Shown piece after piece: positions 1 to 7,739 of a stretch of DNA of 64,000 bases. The notes beneath the pieces are model-generated. The model was given only the letters and a program-made list of their open reading frames with translations, did not search any database and was not told the DNA's origin. Source of the DNA: Chloroflexota bacterium. GTDB taxonomy: Bacteria; Chloroflexota; Dehalococcoidia; E44-bin15. The stretch covers positions 1 through 64,000 of the forward strand of contig JAUVVB010000011.1 in NCBI GenBank assembly GCA_030604825.1, given 5' to 3'. Within the stretch, counting starts at the first letter, position 1, and each line of letters begins with the position of its first letter. A program made the translations under genes and the position numbers.

Positions 1-4
1 TTAG

Positions 5-39
5 AAAGGCAGGATAACTTCTAAAGTCGTCCTGCCTTT
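5..39. terminator. Hairpin, probable terminator
   Basis: A perfect 10-bp inverted repeat (arms 5-14 and 30-39, loop of 15) is followed by T-rich sequence on the plus strand, with A-rich flanks that give some T on the minus strand. It lies downstream of the minus-strand gene at 92-370 and may stop transcription from either side. Confidence 0.6.
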
Positions 40-91
40 TCTGTTTGTGCATATAGGGATTCTGACCATCTACACAGTGGACTGCCGGATG

Positions 92-370
92 CTACTCCTT
101 CTTTTTAGTTTCAGCTTCTATGCCAAGTAAACGCATAGCCAGTGCCCAGGTAATCAACATAGGCATGCCGGCCAAAAAAGCAGCAATTGCCAGCAGCAAC
201 CAGGCTGTTGTCCCCAAGCCAAGGGTGATGTCCGCAGCCGCAGCAATCAACCCCAATACAGCGAATAGACAACCAAGAAACCAGCAAATGTGGAACGACA
301 GCCCCATTGGCCCAAGGGCTTTCCTTGCCTCTTCACGGTCCTTGAAGGGTTTTTCCCAACGTTTCTCCAT
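92..370 (-). CDS. Small two-TM membrane protein, unknown function
   Basis: A protein of about 92 residues with a charged N-terminus (MEKRWEKPF) and two long hydrophobic segments near residues 28-50 and 56-80, ending in a Lys/Glu-rich tail. I do not recognise a family. The ATG at 370 is chosen over an in-frame GTG at 379 because a strong AGGAGG lies 8 bases upstream of it. Base composition is visibly less GC-rich than the arginine genes nearby. A 24-base element found upstream of this gene (406-429) recurs at the same distance upstream of the next minus-strand gene, suggesting common control. Confidence 0.6.
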   Translation of the reverse strand: MEKRWEKPFKDREEARKALGPMGLSFHICWFLGCLFAVLGLIAAAADITLGLGTTAWLLLAIAAFLAGMPMLITWALAMRLLGIEAETKKKE

Positions 371-405
371 GGATATCACCTCCTTTCCTTAGAATCCTAC
401 TTCTT

Positions 406-429
406 AACCGGGATTCCCCCTATCAACTA
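406..429 (-). promoter_or_regulatory. Duplicated upstream element, copy 1
   Basis: A 24-base segment matching 1060-1083 with two mismatches. Read on the minus strand it contains TTGATA followed by a G-run and CCGGTT. It begins 36 bases upstream of the start codon of the 92-370 gene. It could be a shared promoter or operator; no convincing -10 is seen at the standard distance. Confidence 0.4.
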
Positions 430-451
430 CTGTGGCCATACTAAAGCACGA

Positions 452-1027
452 TTAATCACTTTTTCCCGATTTCGGCATTCCTATCCATCTTGGAGTTCTA
501 TTCATATATTCATGATAGGCGTCTCCATATTTCTGAAGGCAGCCCTGCTCTTCAACATTGGCAAAAGCAACACAGCCAACCACGAATACGATGAAAAACA
601 ACAAGAAAATCCACGAGGCCGTGGCTATACCTAAACCCAGTAAGAAGACGAAAATAGTGACATACATCGGATGCCTTGAGTAGCGATACAGCCCTCTGGA
701 AACCGGCCCGTTAAGTGGTGTAGTAGCCCAGTTTACCAGAACCACGGTGTAGGTAATTAATCCTATCAGAGTAATAGGCAGACCTATGTAGAACCACATT
801 GTTCCTAGTCTTAACGGCAGGAAGATAGAATATACCAGGGCGGGAACTAAAAGTAGCTTTGAAGAATAGGCAACTATCTTCCCAGCCATGGAGAGTTCGC
901 TCTCTTCAGTGGAGGGTGCACCTCGCTTGATAGCGATACGGATAAAGAAAGGGAACGACAATATTAGATAAAGCATAAAAATCCAGGCATTCCATACACC
1001 TATTTCAAAAGCTGGTATAAGCGACAT
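452..1027 (-). CDS. ICMT/phospholipid-methyltransferase-type membrane protein
   Basis: A 191-residue membrane protein with four to five hydrophobic segments. The C-terminal half carries the family signature of isoprenylcysteine carboxyl methyltransferase and related small membrane methyltransferases: GLYRYSRHPMY near residues 113-123, then a paired acidic motif (VEEQ) and a YxxY stretch near the end. Members use SAM to methylate lipids, lipid-linked groups or small thiols; the substrate here cannot be told. The start is ATG with GGGGGAG 6 bases upstream. The gene has its own copy of the element at 1060-1083. Confidence 0.75.
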   Translation of the reverse strand: MSLIPAFEIGVWNAWIFMLYLILSFPFFIRIAIKRGAPSTEESELSMAGKIVAYSSKLLLVPALVYSIFLPLRLGTMWFYIGLPITLIGLITYTVVLVNWATTPLNGPVSRGLYRYSRHPMYVTIFVFLLGLGIATASWIFLLFFIVFVVGCVAFANVEEQGCLQKYGDAYHEYMNRTPRWIGMPKSGKSD

Positions 1028-1059
1028 GATTCTCCCCCTTATGGTTCACTTCCCACTTC

Positions 1060-1083
1060 AACCGGAATGCCCCCTATCAACTA
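1060..1083 (-). promoter_or_regulatory. Duplicated upstream element, copy 2
   Basis: Second copy of the 24-base element (see 406-429). It begins 33 bases upstream of the start codon of the methyltransferase-like gene, almost the same offset as copy 1. The conserved position favours regulation over chance. Confidence 0.4.
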
Positions 1084-1139
1084 GTTTGGGTATGTTAACC
1101 CCCTGCTTGCTGGCTGTCAAGGCCGAGAACCAGCTCTTC

Positions 1140-1168
1140 TTGCTTTAGCCATATTCGTGTGATATAGT
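1140..1168 (+). promoter_or_regulatory. Promoter of argJ (leaderless)
   Basis: TTGCTT at 1140-1145, a 17-base spacer, and TATAGT at 1163-1168. The predicted start of transcription, about 7 bases on, coincides with the GTG start codon at 1175. No Shine-Dalgarno sequence is seen, so the mRNA may be leaderless. Confidence 0.55.
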
Positions 1169-1174
1169 TTCAAC

Positions 1175-2380
1175 GTGAAAGCCAAAGTCATCCCTAACGG
1201 CACCATCACCTCCCCCAGGGGCTTCCTCGCCGGCGCAACACAAGCTGGCTTGAAGTCCAAGGGGGGGCTGGACCTGGGCATCCTCTATTCCGGGGTGCCC
1301 TGCCTCGCTGCTGGACTGTTCACCAGCAACCGGATCAAGGCTGCGCCGGTGTTGCTTTGCCAGCAGCACATCGCCAAGGGCAGGGGGCAGGCCATCGTGG
1401 TGAATGCTGGCTTTGCCAATGCCTGCACCGGGGAGCAGGGGATGAGCGATGCCGCTGAGATGGCAAGCCTTGCGGCAAAGAGGCTGGGGGTATCTGCTGA
1501 GGATGTCTTTGTTGCCAGCACCGGGGTCATCGGGAAGGGGCTTCCCCTAGAGCGTATCAGCTCAGGCATTGAGAAAATAGCCCTCTCAAGGCAAGGGGGG
1601 CATGAGCTGGCAGAGGCCATCACCACCACCGACACCTTCGCCAAGGAGAGGGCGGTTTCCCTGGAGCTGGATGGGAAGGAGATGGTTATCGGTGGCATTG
1701 CCAAGGGGGCGGGAATGATCCACCCCAACCTGGCCACCCTGCTCTGTTTCCTGTCCATCGATGCTCTGGTGGATATCCATTTCCTGAAAAAGGCGCTGCG
1801 GGAGGCGGTGGACATCTCCTTCAATATGATCACCATCGATGGCGATACCAGCCCCAACGATACGGTACTGATCCTTGCCAGTGGGCTGGCGGGCAACGGG
1901 AAGATCGAGGATGGGAGTGCTGAGGCCAGGGCGTTTCAAGATGCCCTGGATGGGGTTTGCATCTATCTGGCGAAGAGCATTGCCCGCGATGGCGAGGGGG
2001 CAACCAAGCTCATCGAGGTCGCTGTGGAGGGGGCGCTCTCTGCTGATGATGCCAGGGTTGCGGCCCGAACCGTAGCCGGCTCCCCCTTGGTAAAGGCGGC
2101 AGTTCACGGAAGCGACCCCAACTGGGGGCGAATCATCGCCGCCCTGGGTCGAAGCGGTGCCGAGATCGATGGCTCAAGGCTCGACCTTTTCCTGAATAAC
2201 CTATGCCTGATGAAAGGAGGCTCGCCCCATCCCTTTGATGAGGACGAGGTGAGGCAGGCGATGAAGGGAGAAGAGGTGCCCATCAGGGTTTGCCTCAACC
2301 TGGGCAATGCGAAAGCTATCGCCTGGGGCTGCGACCTGGCTGAGGAATATGTCACCATCAATAGCGAGTATAGGACGTAG
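1175..2380 (+). CDS. argJ: Bifunctional ornithine acetyltransferase/N-acetylglutamate synthase ArgJ
   Basis: A 401-residue protein of usual ArgJ length. It transfers acetyl from N-acetylornithine to glutamate and may also use acetyl-CoA, closing the cyclic arginine pathway in the cytosol. The autocleavage region KGAGMIHPNLATLL (about residues 177-190) is present, with the Thr that becomes the N-terminal nucleophile of the beta chain. The GDTSPNDT and SDPNWGR motifs are also intact. The GTG start lies exactly at the predicted transcription start. It heads a loose arginine cluster (argB, argD, argG, argH follow). Confidence 0.93.
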   Translation: MKAKVIPNGTITSPRGFLAGATQAGLKSKGGLDLGILYSGVPCLAAGLFTSNRIKAAPVLLCQQHIAKGRGQAIVVNAGFANACTGEQGMSDAAEMASLAAKRLGVSAEDVFVASTGVIGKGLPLERISSGIEKIALSRQGGHELAEAITTTDTFAKERAVSLELDGKEMVIGGIAKGAGMIHPNLATLLCFLSIDALVDIHFLKKALREAVDISFNMITIDGDTSPNDTVLILASGLAGNGKIEDGSAEARAFQDALDGVCIYLAKSIARDGEGATKLIEVAVEGALSADDARVAARTVAGSPLVKAAVHGSDPNWGRIIAALGRSGAEIDGSRLDLFLNNLCLMKGGSPHPFDEDEVRQAMKGEEVPIRVCLNLGNAKAIAWGCDLAEEYVTINSEYRT

Positions 2381-2393
2381 GGGAGCAGTGGTT

Positions 2394-2936
2394 ATGAATA
2401 AATGCCTTATATCGATTCTGCTAGCAGCCCTGCTGTTGGCTTCAGGGTCGCTAGTGGGCTGTGGTGGAGGACTGCAAACATTCAGCAAACACGGTATATC
2501 GTTCAAGGTATCCAGCGATCTCAAATTGGAAGAGTACACCGTTAGGGTTCAAGACCAGATTTTTCGGAAAGGGCCTGCTGGCTATAACGAAGGGGCTGTG
2601 CTAAGCACTGAGAAGAATTTCATATTCCTGTGGCTCAAAGGGCCTGAATTTACGCCGGAAGAAGTTCGGCTTTCCATCCTTAGTACCCCATCCACCTTCA
2701 GCTCAGTTGACCCCGCTTTTCGGGCACGGATAACAGGAGACCTTGTCACGCAGCGGGTGGCCGATTTTGAGGTAACTTTTGCACACATGCAGTTCACCTT
2801 TCCAGGGGGAGAGGCCCCAGGCATTACCGCTGTTTGGTACTGCCCAGCCAGCCAGAGAACGATGCAACTCGTGATAATTCATAAACAGCCAAAAAGGGAG
2901 ATGGAGAGCTTCATACGGAGTTTCTCCTGCGGGTAG
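2394..2936 (+). CDS. Predicted lipoprotein, possibly PsbP/DcrB-like
   Basis: A 180-residue protein with a short charged N-terminus, a hydrophobic stretch and a lipobox-like LVGC near residue 26, so probably exported and lipid-anchored. The mature part begins with a pattern (HGISFKVSSDLK) and ends with a repeated-aromatic stretch reminiscent of PsbP/DcrB-fold stress lipoproteins, but I cannot assign it firmly. ATG at 2394 is chosen because GGGGAG lies just upstream and a signal peptide follows at once; longer readings run into argJ. It lies 13 bases after argJ and is probably co-transcribed. Confidence 0.6.
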   Translation: MNKCLISILLAALLLASGSLVGCGGGLQTFSKHGISFKVSSDLKLEEYTVRVQDQIFRKGPAGYNEGAVLSTEKNFIFLWLKGPEFTPEEVRLSILSTPSTFSSVDPAFRARITGDLVTQRVADFEVTFAHMQFTFPGGEAPGITAVWYCPASQRTMQLVIIHKQPKREMESFIRSFSCG

Positions 2937-2956
2937 GCAGCGGAAGGACGGACCAA

Positions 2957-3244
2957 GTGCATGCCTTAGGCAGGGCAATATCAGTCTTTGGAGTTGCGAT
3001 AGCAGTGTTAGCTTCGCTTGCCAATCTTGTTGTAGCTTTGATTGCCCTCTTTCATCTATTCGGTAATCTCGCACTCATTGGTATTCTATTATTCCCAGTT
3101 GCAATGGGTGCTTATCCGTTTATTGTTTGGATAGTGAACGGCTCTGCTATCTATTTTGCAGTATGGGGTGGCTTATGGGGCGCTTTCATATTGGGAGGCA
3201 TCATAGCTTCAATCGGCTCAAGAGTTGCCGGAGAGGAAGGGTAG
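2957..3244 (+). CDS. Small membrane protein, unknown function
   Basis: A 95-residue, almost wholly hydrophobic protein with three likely membrane segments (about residues 8-32, 36-52 and 66-86) and small-residue-rich helices (GGLWGAFILGG). No known family is recognised. The start is GTG with GGAAGG about 9 bases upstream. It follows the lipoprotein gene by 20 bases and precedes argB by 63 bases. Confidence 0.5.
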   Translation: MHALGRAISVFGVAIAVLASLANLVVALIALFHLFGNLALIGILLFPVAMGAYPFIVWIVNGSAIYFAVWGGLWGAFILGGIIASIGSRVAGEEG

Positions 3245-3268
3245 CGTGAGGCCTCGGCCTCGCCAGGC

Positions 3269-3284
3269 CGACCCTAAAGGGTCG
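3269..3284. other. Short GC hairpin upstream of argB
   Basis: CGACCC and GGGTCG arms flank a TAAA loop, giving a perfect 6-bp stem just upstream of argB. No T-run follows, so it is more likely an RNA structure or processing site than a terminator. Confidence 0.3.
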
Positions 3285-3307
3285 CGCTGCGTAAGGGTGA
3301 ACTTAGA

Positions 3308-4078
3308 GTGAACAAACCCATCGTCGTCAAGATTGGGGGCTCAACCCTGGGCAGCCAGGATACCACGCTGGAGGACCTGGTCTCCCTCCAGAAGGAGGGG
3401 AAAACCTTGGTGGTGGTTCACGGTGGCGGCAATGTGATAACGGAGTGGCTTTCCCGGCAGGGCATCGCCACCAGGTTCGAAAATGGGCTCAGGGTGACAG
3501 ATCGCCCCACCCTGGAGGTGGTGGTGGCGGTGCTTTGCGGGCTGGTCAACAAAGGGCTTGTTTCTGCCATTCACTCCCTGGGGGGGAGAGCCATGGGGTT
3601 GAGCGGGGTTGACGGGCGCTTCATCGAGGCCAGGATAAAGGATGCTCAGCTAGGCTATGTGGGGGAGATCGTGAAAATCAACACTGAGCCTATCGAAGCA
3701 ATCCTTAAAGGAGGCTATATACCCATAATCGCTCCTTTAGGTTTGGAGGCCAAGGGCGAAAAACTCAATGTCAATGCAGACACCGCCGCCGGCGAGATCG
3801 CCACTGCCTTATCTGCGGAGAGGCTGGTCTTTCTCACCGATGTGCCCGGCATTCTGGATGGTTCGGGGAAATCGCTCCCTCGTCTCTCTGGTGATGAGGC
3901 CAGCTCGCTGATCGACTCGGGCGTGGTCTCGGGGGGGATGATCCCCAAGGTGGAGGCATGCCTTCGTGCCCTTTCCACCGTGTCCATAACCCATATCATT
4001 GATGGCAGGGAGCGCCACGCCCTGCTGGAGGCTGTTGTCGGAAAAGAGAAGGGCACCATAATCGCTAGAGGGGAATGA
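3308..4078 (+). CDS. argB: Acetylglutamate kinase ArgB
   Basis: A 256-residue amino-acid-kinase-fold enzyme that phosphorylates N-acetylglutamate with ATP, the second step of arginine synthesis. It shows the N-terminal KIGGS, the substrate-binding HGGG motif (about residues 38-41) and the NVNADTAAGEIA motif near residue 155. The start is GTG. The stop overlaps the start of argD (ATGA), indicating translational coupling. The length suits the single-domain bacterial enzyme. Confidence 0.93.
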   Translation: MNKPIVVKIGGSTLGSQDTTLEDLVSLQKEGKTLVVVHGGGNVITEWLSRQGIATRFENGLRVTDRPTLEVVVAVLCGLVNKGLVSAIHSLGGRAMGLSGVDGRFIEARIKDAQLGYVGEIVKINTEPIEAILKGGYIPIIAPLGLEAKGEKLNVNADTAAGEIATALSAERLVFLTDVPGILDGSGKSLPRLSGDEASSLIDSGVVSGGMIPKVEACLRALSTVSITHIIDGRERHALLEAVVGKEKGTIIARGE

Positions 4079-5298
4079 TGGATTGGCAGGGGCTGGAGCA
4101 GAGATACCTGATGAAAACCTTTAAGCGTGTGCCGCTGACCCTGGTGCGGGGTGAGGGGGCCAGGGTGTGGGATGATAAGGGGAAGGAGTATCTGGATTTT
4201 GTCGGCGGCTGGGCGGTGAACGTCCTCGGCCACTGTCACCCCGCAATAGCCGACGCCGTGGGGGAGCAATTGCGCACCCTTATCCAGGTATCCAATCAAT
4301 TCTATACCGTGCCCCAGATACGCCTGGCCGAGCTTCTGGTGCAGAATAGCTGCCTTGATCGGGTCTTCTTCAGCAATAGCGGGGCGGAAGCCGATGAGGG
4401 GGCGGTTAAGCTGGCCCGGAAGTATGGCAAGCTTCATCTGGGGGGAGCCTATGAGGTTATCACCGCCACCGGTTCCTTTCACGGCCGCACCCTGGCCATG
4501 ATCGCCGCCACCGGGCAGCCGAAGTTTCAGCAGCCCTACACCCCGCTGCCTGAAGGCTTTGTCAATGTAGAATATGATAGAATCGATGCTATCAAGAAAG
4601 CCACAGGGCGAAAAACCTGCGCCGTGATGCTGGAGGCGATCCAGGGGGAGGGAGGGGTCAATGTCCCCGGGGATGATTACCTCAATGAGGTGAGGGCCTG
4701 GTGTGATGAGCGAGGCATCCTCCTCATCCTGGACGAGATTCAGACGGGGATGGGGAGAACGGGGACGCTATTTGCCTATCAGCAGTGCGGGATCGAGCCT
4801 GACATCATGACCCTGGCCAAGGGGCTTGGCGGTGGCGTTCCCATTGGCGCCATCCTGGCGAAGGAGGAGGCCTCGGTATTTGAGCCCGGGGACCATGGCT
4901 CCACCTTCGGTGGCAATCCCCTGGCCTGCGCTGCGGGATATGCCACCTTGAAGTTTCTCCTGGAGCAGGATATAGTGGAAAACTGCCGCCGCGTGGGCGA
5001 ATACCTGATGGCTCGCCTCCAGGGGCTGAAGGCGAAATTCGATTTTATCGTTGAGGTAAGGGGGCGCGGTCTGCTGGTTGCCCTTCAGTTCTCCACGGAG
5101 ATCGCCGATGGGCTGGTGGGGGCTTGCCTGGAGCAGGGATTGCTGCTCAACGCGGTGAAGCCCAGCGCCCTTCGCTTCATGCCGCCGCTGATCATCGGCG
5201 AGAGGGAGGTGGACGAGGCCATTGCCATCCTGAAGAGGGTGCTGGTTAAGGCAGGCCAGGAGATGGTGGCTGCCGGTGACCCACCAGGGACAGAATGA
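4075..5298 (+). CDS. argD: Acetylornithine aminotransferase ArgD
   Basis: A 407-residue class III PLP-dependent aminotransferase that converts N-acetylglutamate semialdehyde plus glutamate to N-acetylornithine. Visible features are the GGWAVNVLGHCHP entry, the SGAEADEGAVKLAR region, the DEIQTGMGRTG motif around residue 222 and the Schiff-base lysine in TLAKGLGGG. It could also serve succinyl-ornithine or related substrates, but the argB overlap points to arginine. Either of two ATGs (4075, 4078) may start it. Confidence 0.92.
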   Translation: MMDWQGLEQRYLMKTFKRVPLTLVRGEGARVWDDKGKEYLDFVGGWAVNVLGHCHPAIADAVGEQLRTLIQVSNQFYTVPQIRLAELLVQNSCLDRVFFSNSGAEADEGAVKLARKYGKLHLGGAYEVITATGSFHGRTLAMIAATGQPKFQQPYTPLPEGFVNVEYDRIDAIKKATGRKTCAVMLEAIQGEGGVNVPGDDYLNEVRAWCDERGILLILDEIQTGMGRTGTLFAYQQCGIEPDIMTLAKGLGGGVPIGAILAKEEASVFEPGDHGSTFGGNPLACAAGYATLKFLLEQDIVENCRRVGEYLMARLQGLKAKFDFIVEVRGRGLLVALQFSTEIADGLVGACLEQGLLLNAVKPSALRFMPPLIIGEREVDEAIAILKRVLVKAGQEMVAAGDPPGTE

Positions 5299-5304
5299 GG
5301 GCGA

Positions 5305-6045
5305 ATGCTAAGACTTTGGGGAGTAATGGCAGCGGTGCTGGCCCTTTCCCTGCTCTCCGGCTTTTTTGGCGGTGAAACGGGTGAGCTGGTCGAATATTCG
5401 GAGGTTGAGGGAAAGGATTTCGTCCTCATCTGGAACTCAGGTGGCTGGGGGAGAAGCTCTGTTGAGATTGACCCCGATTGGACTGGCATCCTGGAGGGGA
5501 TGCAATCGGAATTGGGGGAGTTGGGCTATACCTCGGTGGTGGTGAATCATATCAGGAGCGAAAGTACCACATGGGGACTGCTTATGGAGATAAAGGAAAC
5601 GCTGACGGGCTACCCCACAAAGGCGGGGGGGCTGGCAGAGGAGGTGGATCTGTTGACGAGTTCCAATGAGGAGTTAAGGGTGATCCTCATTGGCCCATGT
5701 AATGGCGCCGCATATGTAAACGAGGCGATGAGGCTTGTGGAGGATAACCTCAGGGTCTATAGCATTCAGGTGGCGCTTCCCTTTTGGTATCACCCCTCCG
5801 TCACCGAAAGGACCCTGGTATTAAACGACAACGGGATAAGGCCTGATGTCCTCCACACCGGTGATATTTGGGCCATAACTCGGGCCAATCTTTGGCGCCT
5901 TCCCAGCATCGAAAAGCCGCCCGGTGGAGCGGTGATGTTATTTAATCGGTTCATAAAGGCTCCTGGCCATGAATATACCTGGGATCATCCCAAAGTGCAC
6001 TCGGAAATCACTTCCTTTTTACATCACAATTTTGGGAGCGACTGA
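5305..6045 (+). CDS. Secreted or anchored protein of unknown function
   Basis: A 246-residue protein with an N-terminal hydrophobic segment (residues 4-22) that reads as a signal peptide or anchor. The rest alternates strand- and helix-like stretches. A GPCNG motif after a hydrophobic strand (VILIGPCNGA, about residue 133) resembles the nucleophile elbow of alpha/beta-hydrolases with Cys in the nucleophile place, and a late His (HPKVHSE) could complete a site. This is resemblance only. It lies 6 bases after argD and 16 before argG, so it is likely co-transcribed with arginine genes, though it need not act in that pathway. Confidence 0.55.
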   Translation: MLRLWGVMAAVLALSLLSGFFGGETGELVEYSEVEGKDFVLIWNSGGWGRSSVEIDPDWTGILEGMQSELGELGYTSVVVNHIRSESTTWGLLMEIKETLTGYPTKAGGLAEEVDLLTSSNEELRVILIGPCNGAAYVNEAMRLVEDNLRVYSIQVALPFWYHPSVTERTLVLNDNGIRPDVLHTGDIWAITRANLWRLPSIEKPPGGAVMLFNRFIKAPGHEYTWDHPKVHSEITSFLHHNFGSD

Positions 6046-6061
6046 TCGGAGGTTTTAGCAA

Positions 6062-7294
6062 GTGGCAGAGAAGGTAGTGCTGGCATATAGTGGGGGGCTT
6101 GATACCTCGGTGGCCATCAGGTGGATCGGGGAAAAGTACGGTATGGATGTGATCACCCTTACCGCTGAGATAGGCGGCGAAAAGGACATGCCCTCCGTTC
6201 GAGAGAAGGCTCTCCAGGTGGGAGCGGTGAAGGCTCTGGTGGTGGATGCCAGGGAGCTTTTCGTCAAACACTTCGTCTACCCCGCCCTCCAGGCCGATGC
6301 CCTCTATGAGGGGCAATACCCCCTGGCCACAGCGCTGGCTCGCCCGCTGATCGCAAAGCTGCTGGTGGATGCCGCCCTCGAGGAGGGGGCGGCGGCGGTG
6401 GCCCATGGCTGCACCGGGAAGGGGAATGACCAGGTGAGGTTCGATGTTAGCCTTGCCGCCCTCGCCCCTCAGCTCAGGATCATCGCCCCCGCCAGGGAAT
6501 GGGGGATGAGCCGGGAGCAGGAGATCGCCTACGCCCAGAGGCATGGAATCCCCATCCCTGTCACCGTAGCCAGCCCCTATTCCATCGATGAGAACCTTTG
6601 GGGCAGGAGCATCGAGTGCGGCATTCTGGAGGATCCCTGGGAGGAGCCGCCGGAGGAGGTATTTGCCTGGACCAGATCGCCGGGGGATGCCCCCGATGAG
6701 TCCGCCTATGTGGAGATCGGCTTTGAGAGGGGGATACCCCTCAGCCTTGATGGAAAGGAGATGGACGGCGTCTCCCTGATCCAGGAGCTCAACCATCTGG
6801 CGGGGAGTCATGGCGTGGGCAGGATCGACCACCTGGAGAACAGGCTGGTGGGCATAAAGTCCAGGGAGGTCTATGAGGCGCCGGCGGCAATGGTGCTGCT
6901 TATGGCGCATAAGGCCCTGGAGGCGATGACCCTTTCCAAGGATCAGTTGAGGTTCAAGGAGAAGGTGGCCTTGGAGTATGCCGACCTCATCTATAACGGG
7001 CTTTGGTTCAGCGCCCTGCATCAGGACCTGGCTGCCTATGTGCAGAGCTCGCAGCGCCATGTAACGGGCACGGTGAGGGTGAAGCTGCATAAGGGGAATG
7101 CCAGCGTAGTGGGGCGAAAGTCGCCCAAGTCCCTTTACAGCTATAGCCTTGCTACCTATGATAAAGGCGACCAGTTCGATCAGAGCGCATCGCCGGGCTT
7201 CATCCACATCTGGGGGCTGCCGGTTAAGACCCAGGCTCAGGTTCAGCCTCTGGAGCTCTTACCTGAGAACTTGGAAAAAAAGGAGGAGGGATGA
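6062..7294 (+). CDS. argG: Argininosuccinate synthase ArgG
   Basis: A 410-residue enzyme that joins citrulline and aspartate using ATP. The N-terminal ATP loop [11 protein letters not shown] (residues 8-18) and the [12 protein letters not shown] motif (about residue 115) are intact, and length is standard. The start is GTG with CGGAGG about 9 bases upstream. The last codons overlap the next gene by ATGA. No ornithine carbamoyltransferase gene is present in the window to make its substrate. Confidence 0.94.
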   Translation: MAEKVVLAYSGGLDTSVAIRWIGEKYGMDVITLTAEIGGEKDMPSVREKALQVGAVKALVVDARELFVKHFVYPALQADALYEGQYPLATALARPLIAKLLVDAALEEGAAAVAHGCTGKGNDQVRFDVSLAALAPQLRIIAPAREWGMSREQEIAYAQRHGIPIPVTVASPYSIDENLWGRSIECGILEDPWEEPPEEVFAWTRSPGDAPDESAYVEIGFERGIPLSLDGKEMDGVSLIQELNHLAGSHGVGRIDHLENRLVGIKSREVYEAPAAMVLLMAHKALEAMTLSKDQLRFKEKVALEYADLIYNGLWFSALHQDLAAYVQSSQRHVTGTVRVKLHKGNASVVGRKSPKSLYSYSLATYDKGDQFDQSASPGFIHIWGLPVKTQAQVQPLELLPENLEKKEEG

Positions 7295-7737
7295 CCAGGT
7301 ACTGGGAAGACTACAATGTAGGGGACAAGTTCAAGACGCCGGGGAGGACGATAACGGAGTCCATGATAAACCTGATGGTCAGCCTTGGCGGATATACCCA
7401 GCCCTTTTTCCTGGATGAGGAGGAGGCGAAGAAGACCATCTTTGGGGGCCGGATTGCGCCGGGGAGGATGACCATCTTCATGATGGGGGGCCTGGAGGAG
7501 CAATCTGGGATGTGGGATGAGGAGACCATGATGGCCCTTATGGGAATTGATAAGATAAGGATCAAGGCGCCGCTTCGCCCCGGGGATACCATAAGGGTGG
7601 AGATGGAGATAACGGAGAAGAGGGAGACCAGCAGGCTCGACCGAGGCATAATCATCCATAAGAGCGTATGCAAGAACCAGAAGGGGGAAGAGGTGGCGGA
7701 GACGGAAGCCGCGCACCTGGTTAAGCGGAGGGGATAG
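7291..7737 (+). CDS. MaoC-like hot-dog protein lacking the usual catalytic pair
   Basis: A 148-residue single hot-dog-fold protein of the MaoC/R-specific enoyl-CoA hydratase type: GDKF near the N-terminus, then a segment ending [10 protein letters not shown] that matches the family's active-site loop. In active hydratases this loop begins with an Asp and a His (GDxNPxH). Here it reads GGYTQPFF, so both catalytic residues appear to be missing. It may bind acyl-CoA without hydrating it, or act as a thioesterase-like or structural protein. It sits between argG (4-base overlap) and argH (2-base gap), an odd place for a CoA enzyme. Confidence 0.75.
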   Translation: MTRYWEDYNVGDKFKTPGRTITESMINLMVSLGGYTQPFFLDEEEAKKTIFGGRIAPGRMTIFMMGGLEEQSGMWDEETMMALMGIDKIRIKAPLRPGDTIRVEMEITEKRETSRLDRGIIIHKSVCKNQKGEEVAETEAAHLVKRRG

Positions 7738-7739
7738 AA

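Noticed and set aside
1285-1896. 203-codon minus-strand open frame inside argJ
   Set aside because: It is a codon-bias shadow of argJ: no Shine-Dalgarno, no domain pattern and full overlap with a conserved gene.
6008-7207. Long minus-strand frame opposite argG
   Set aside because: GC-rich coding strands give long antisense frames. The His/Leu/Gly-rich translation has no recognisable domains, and argG is certain.
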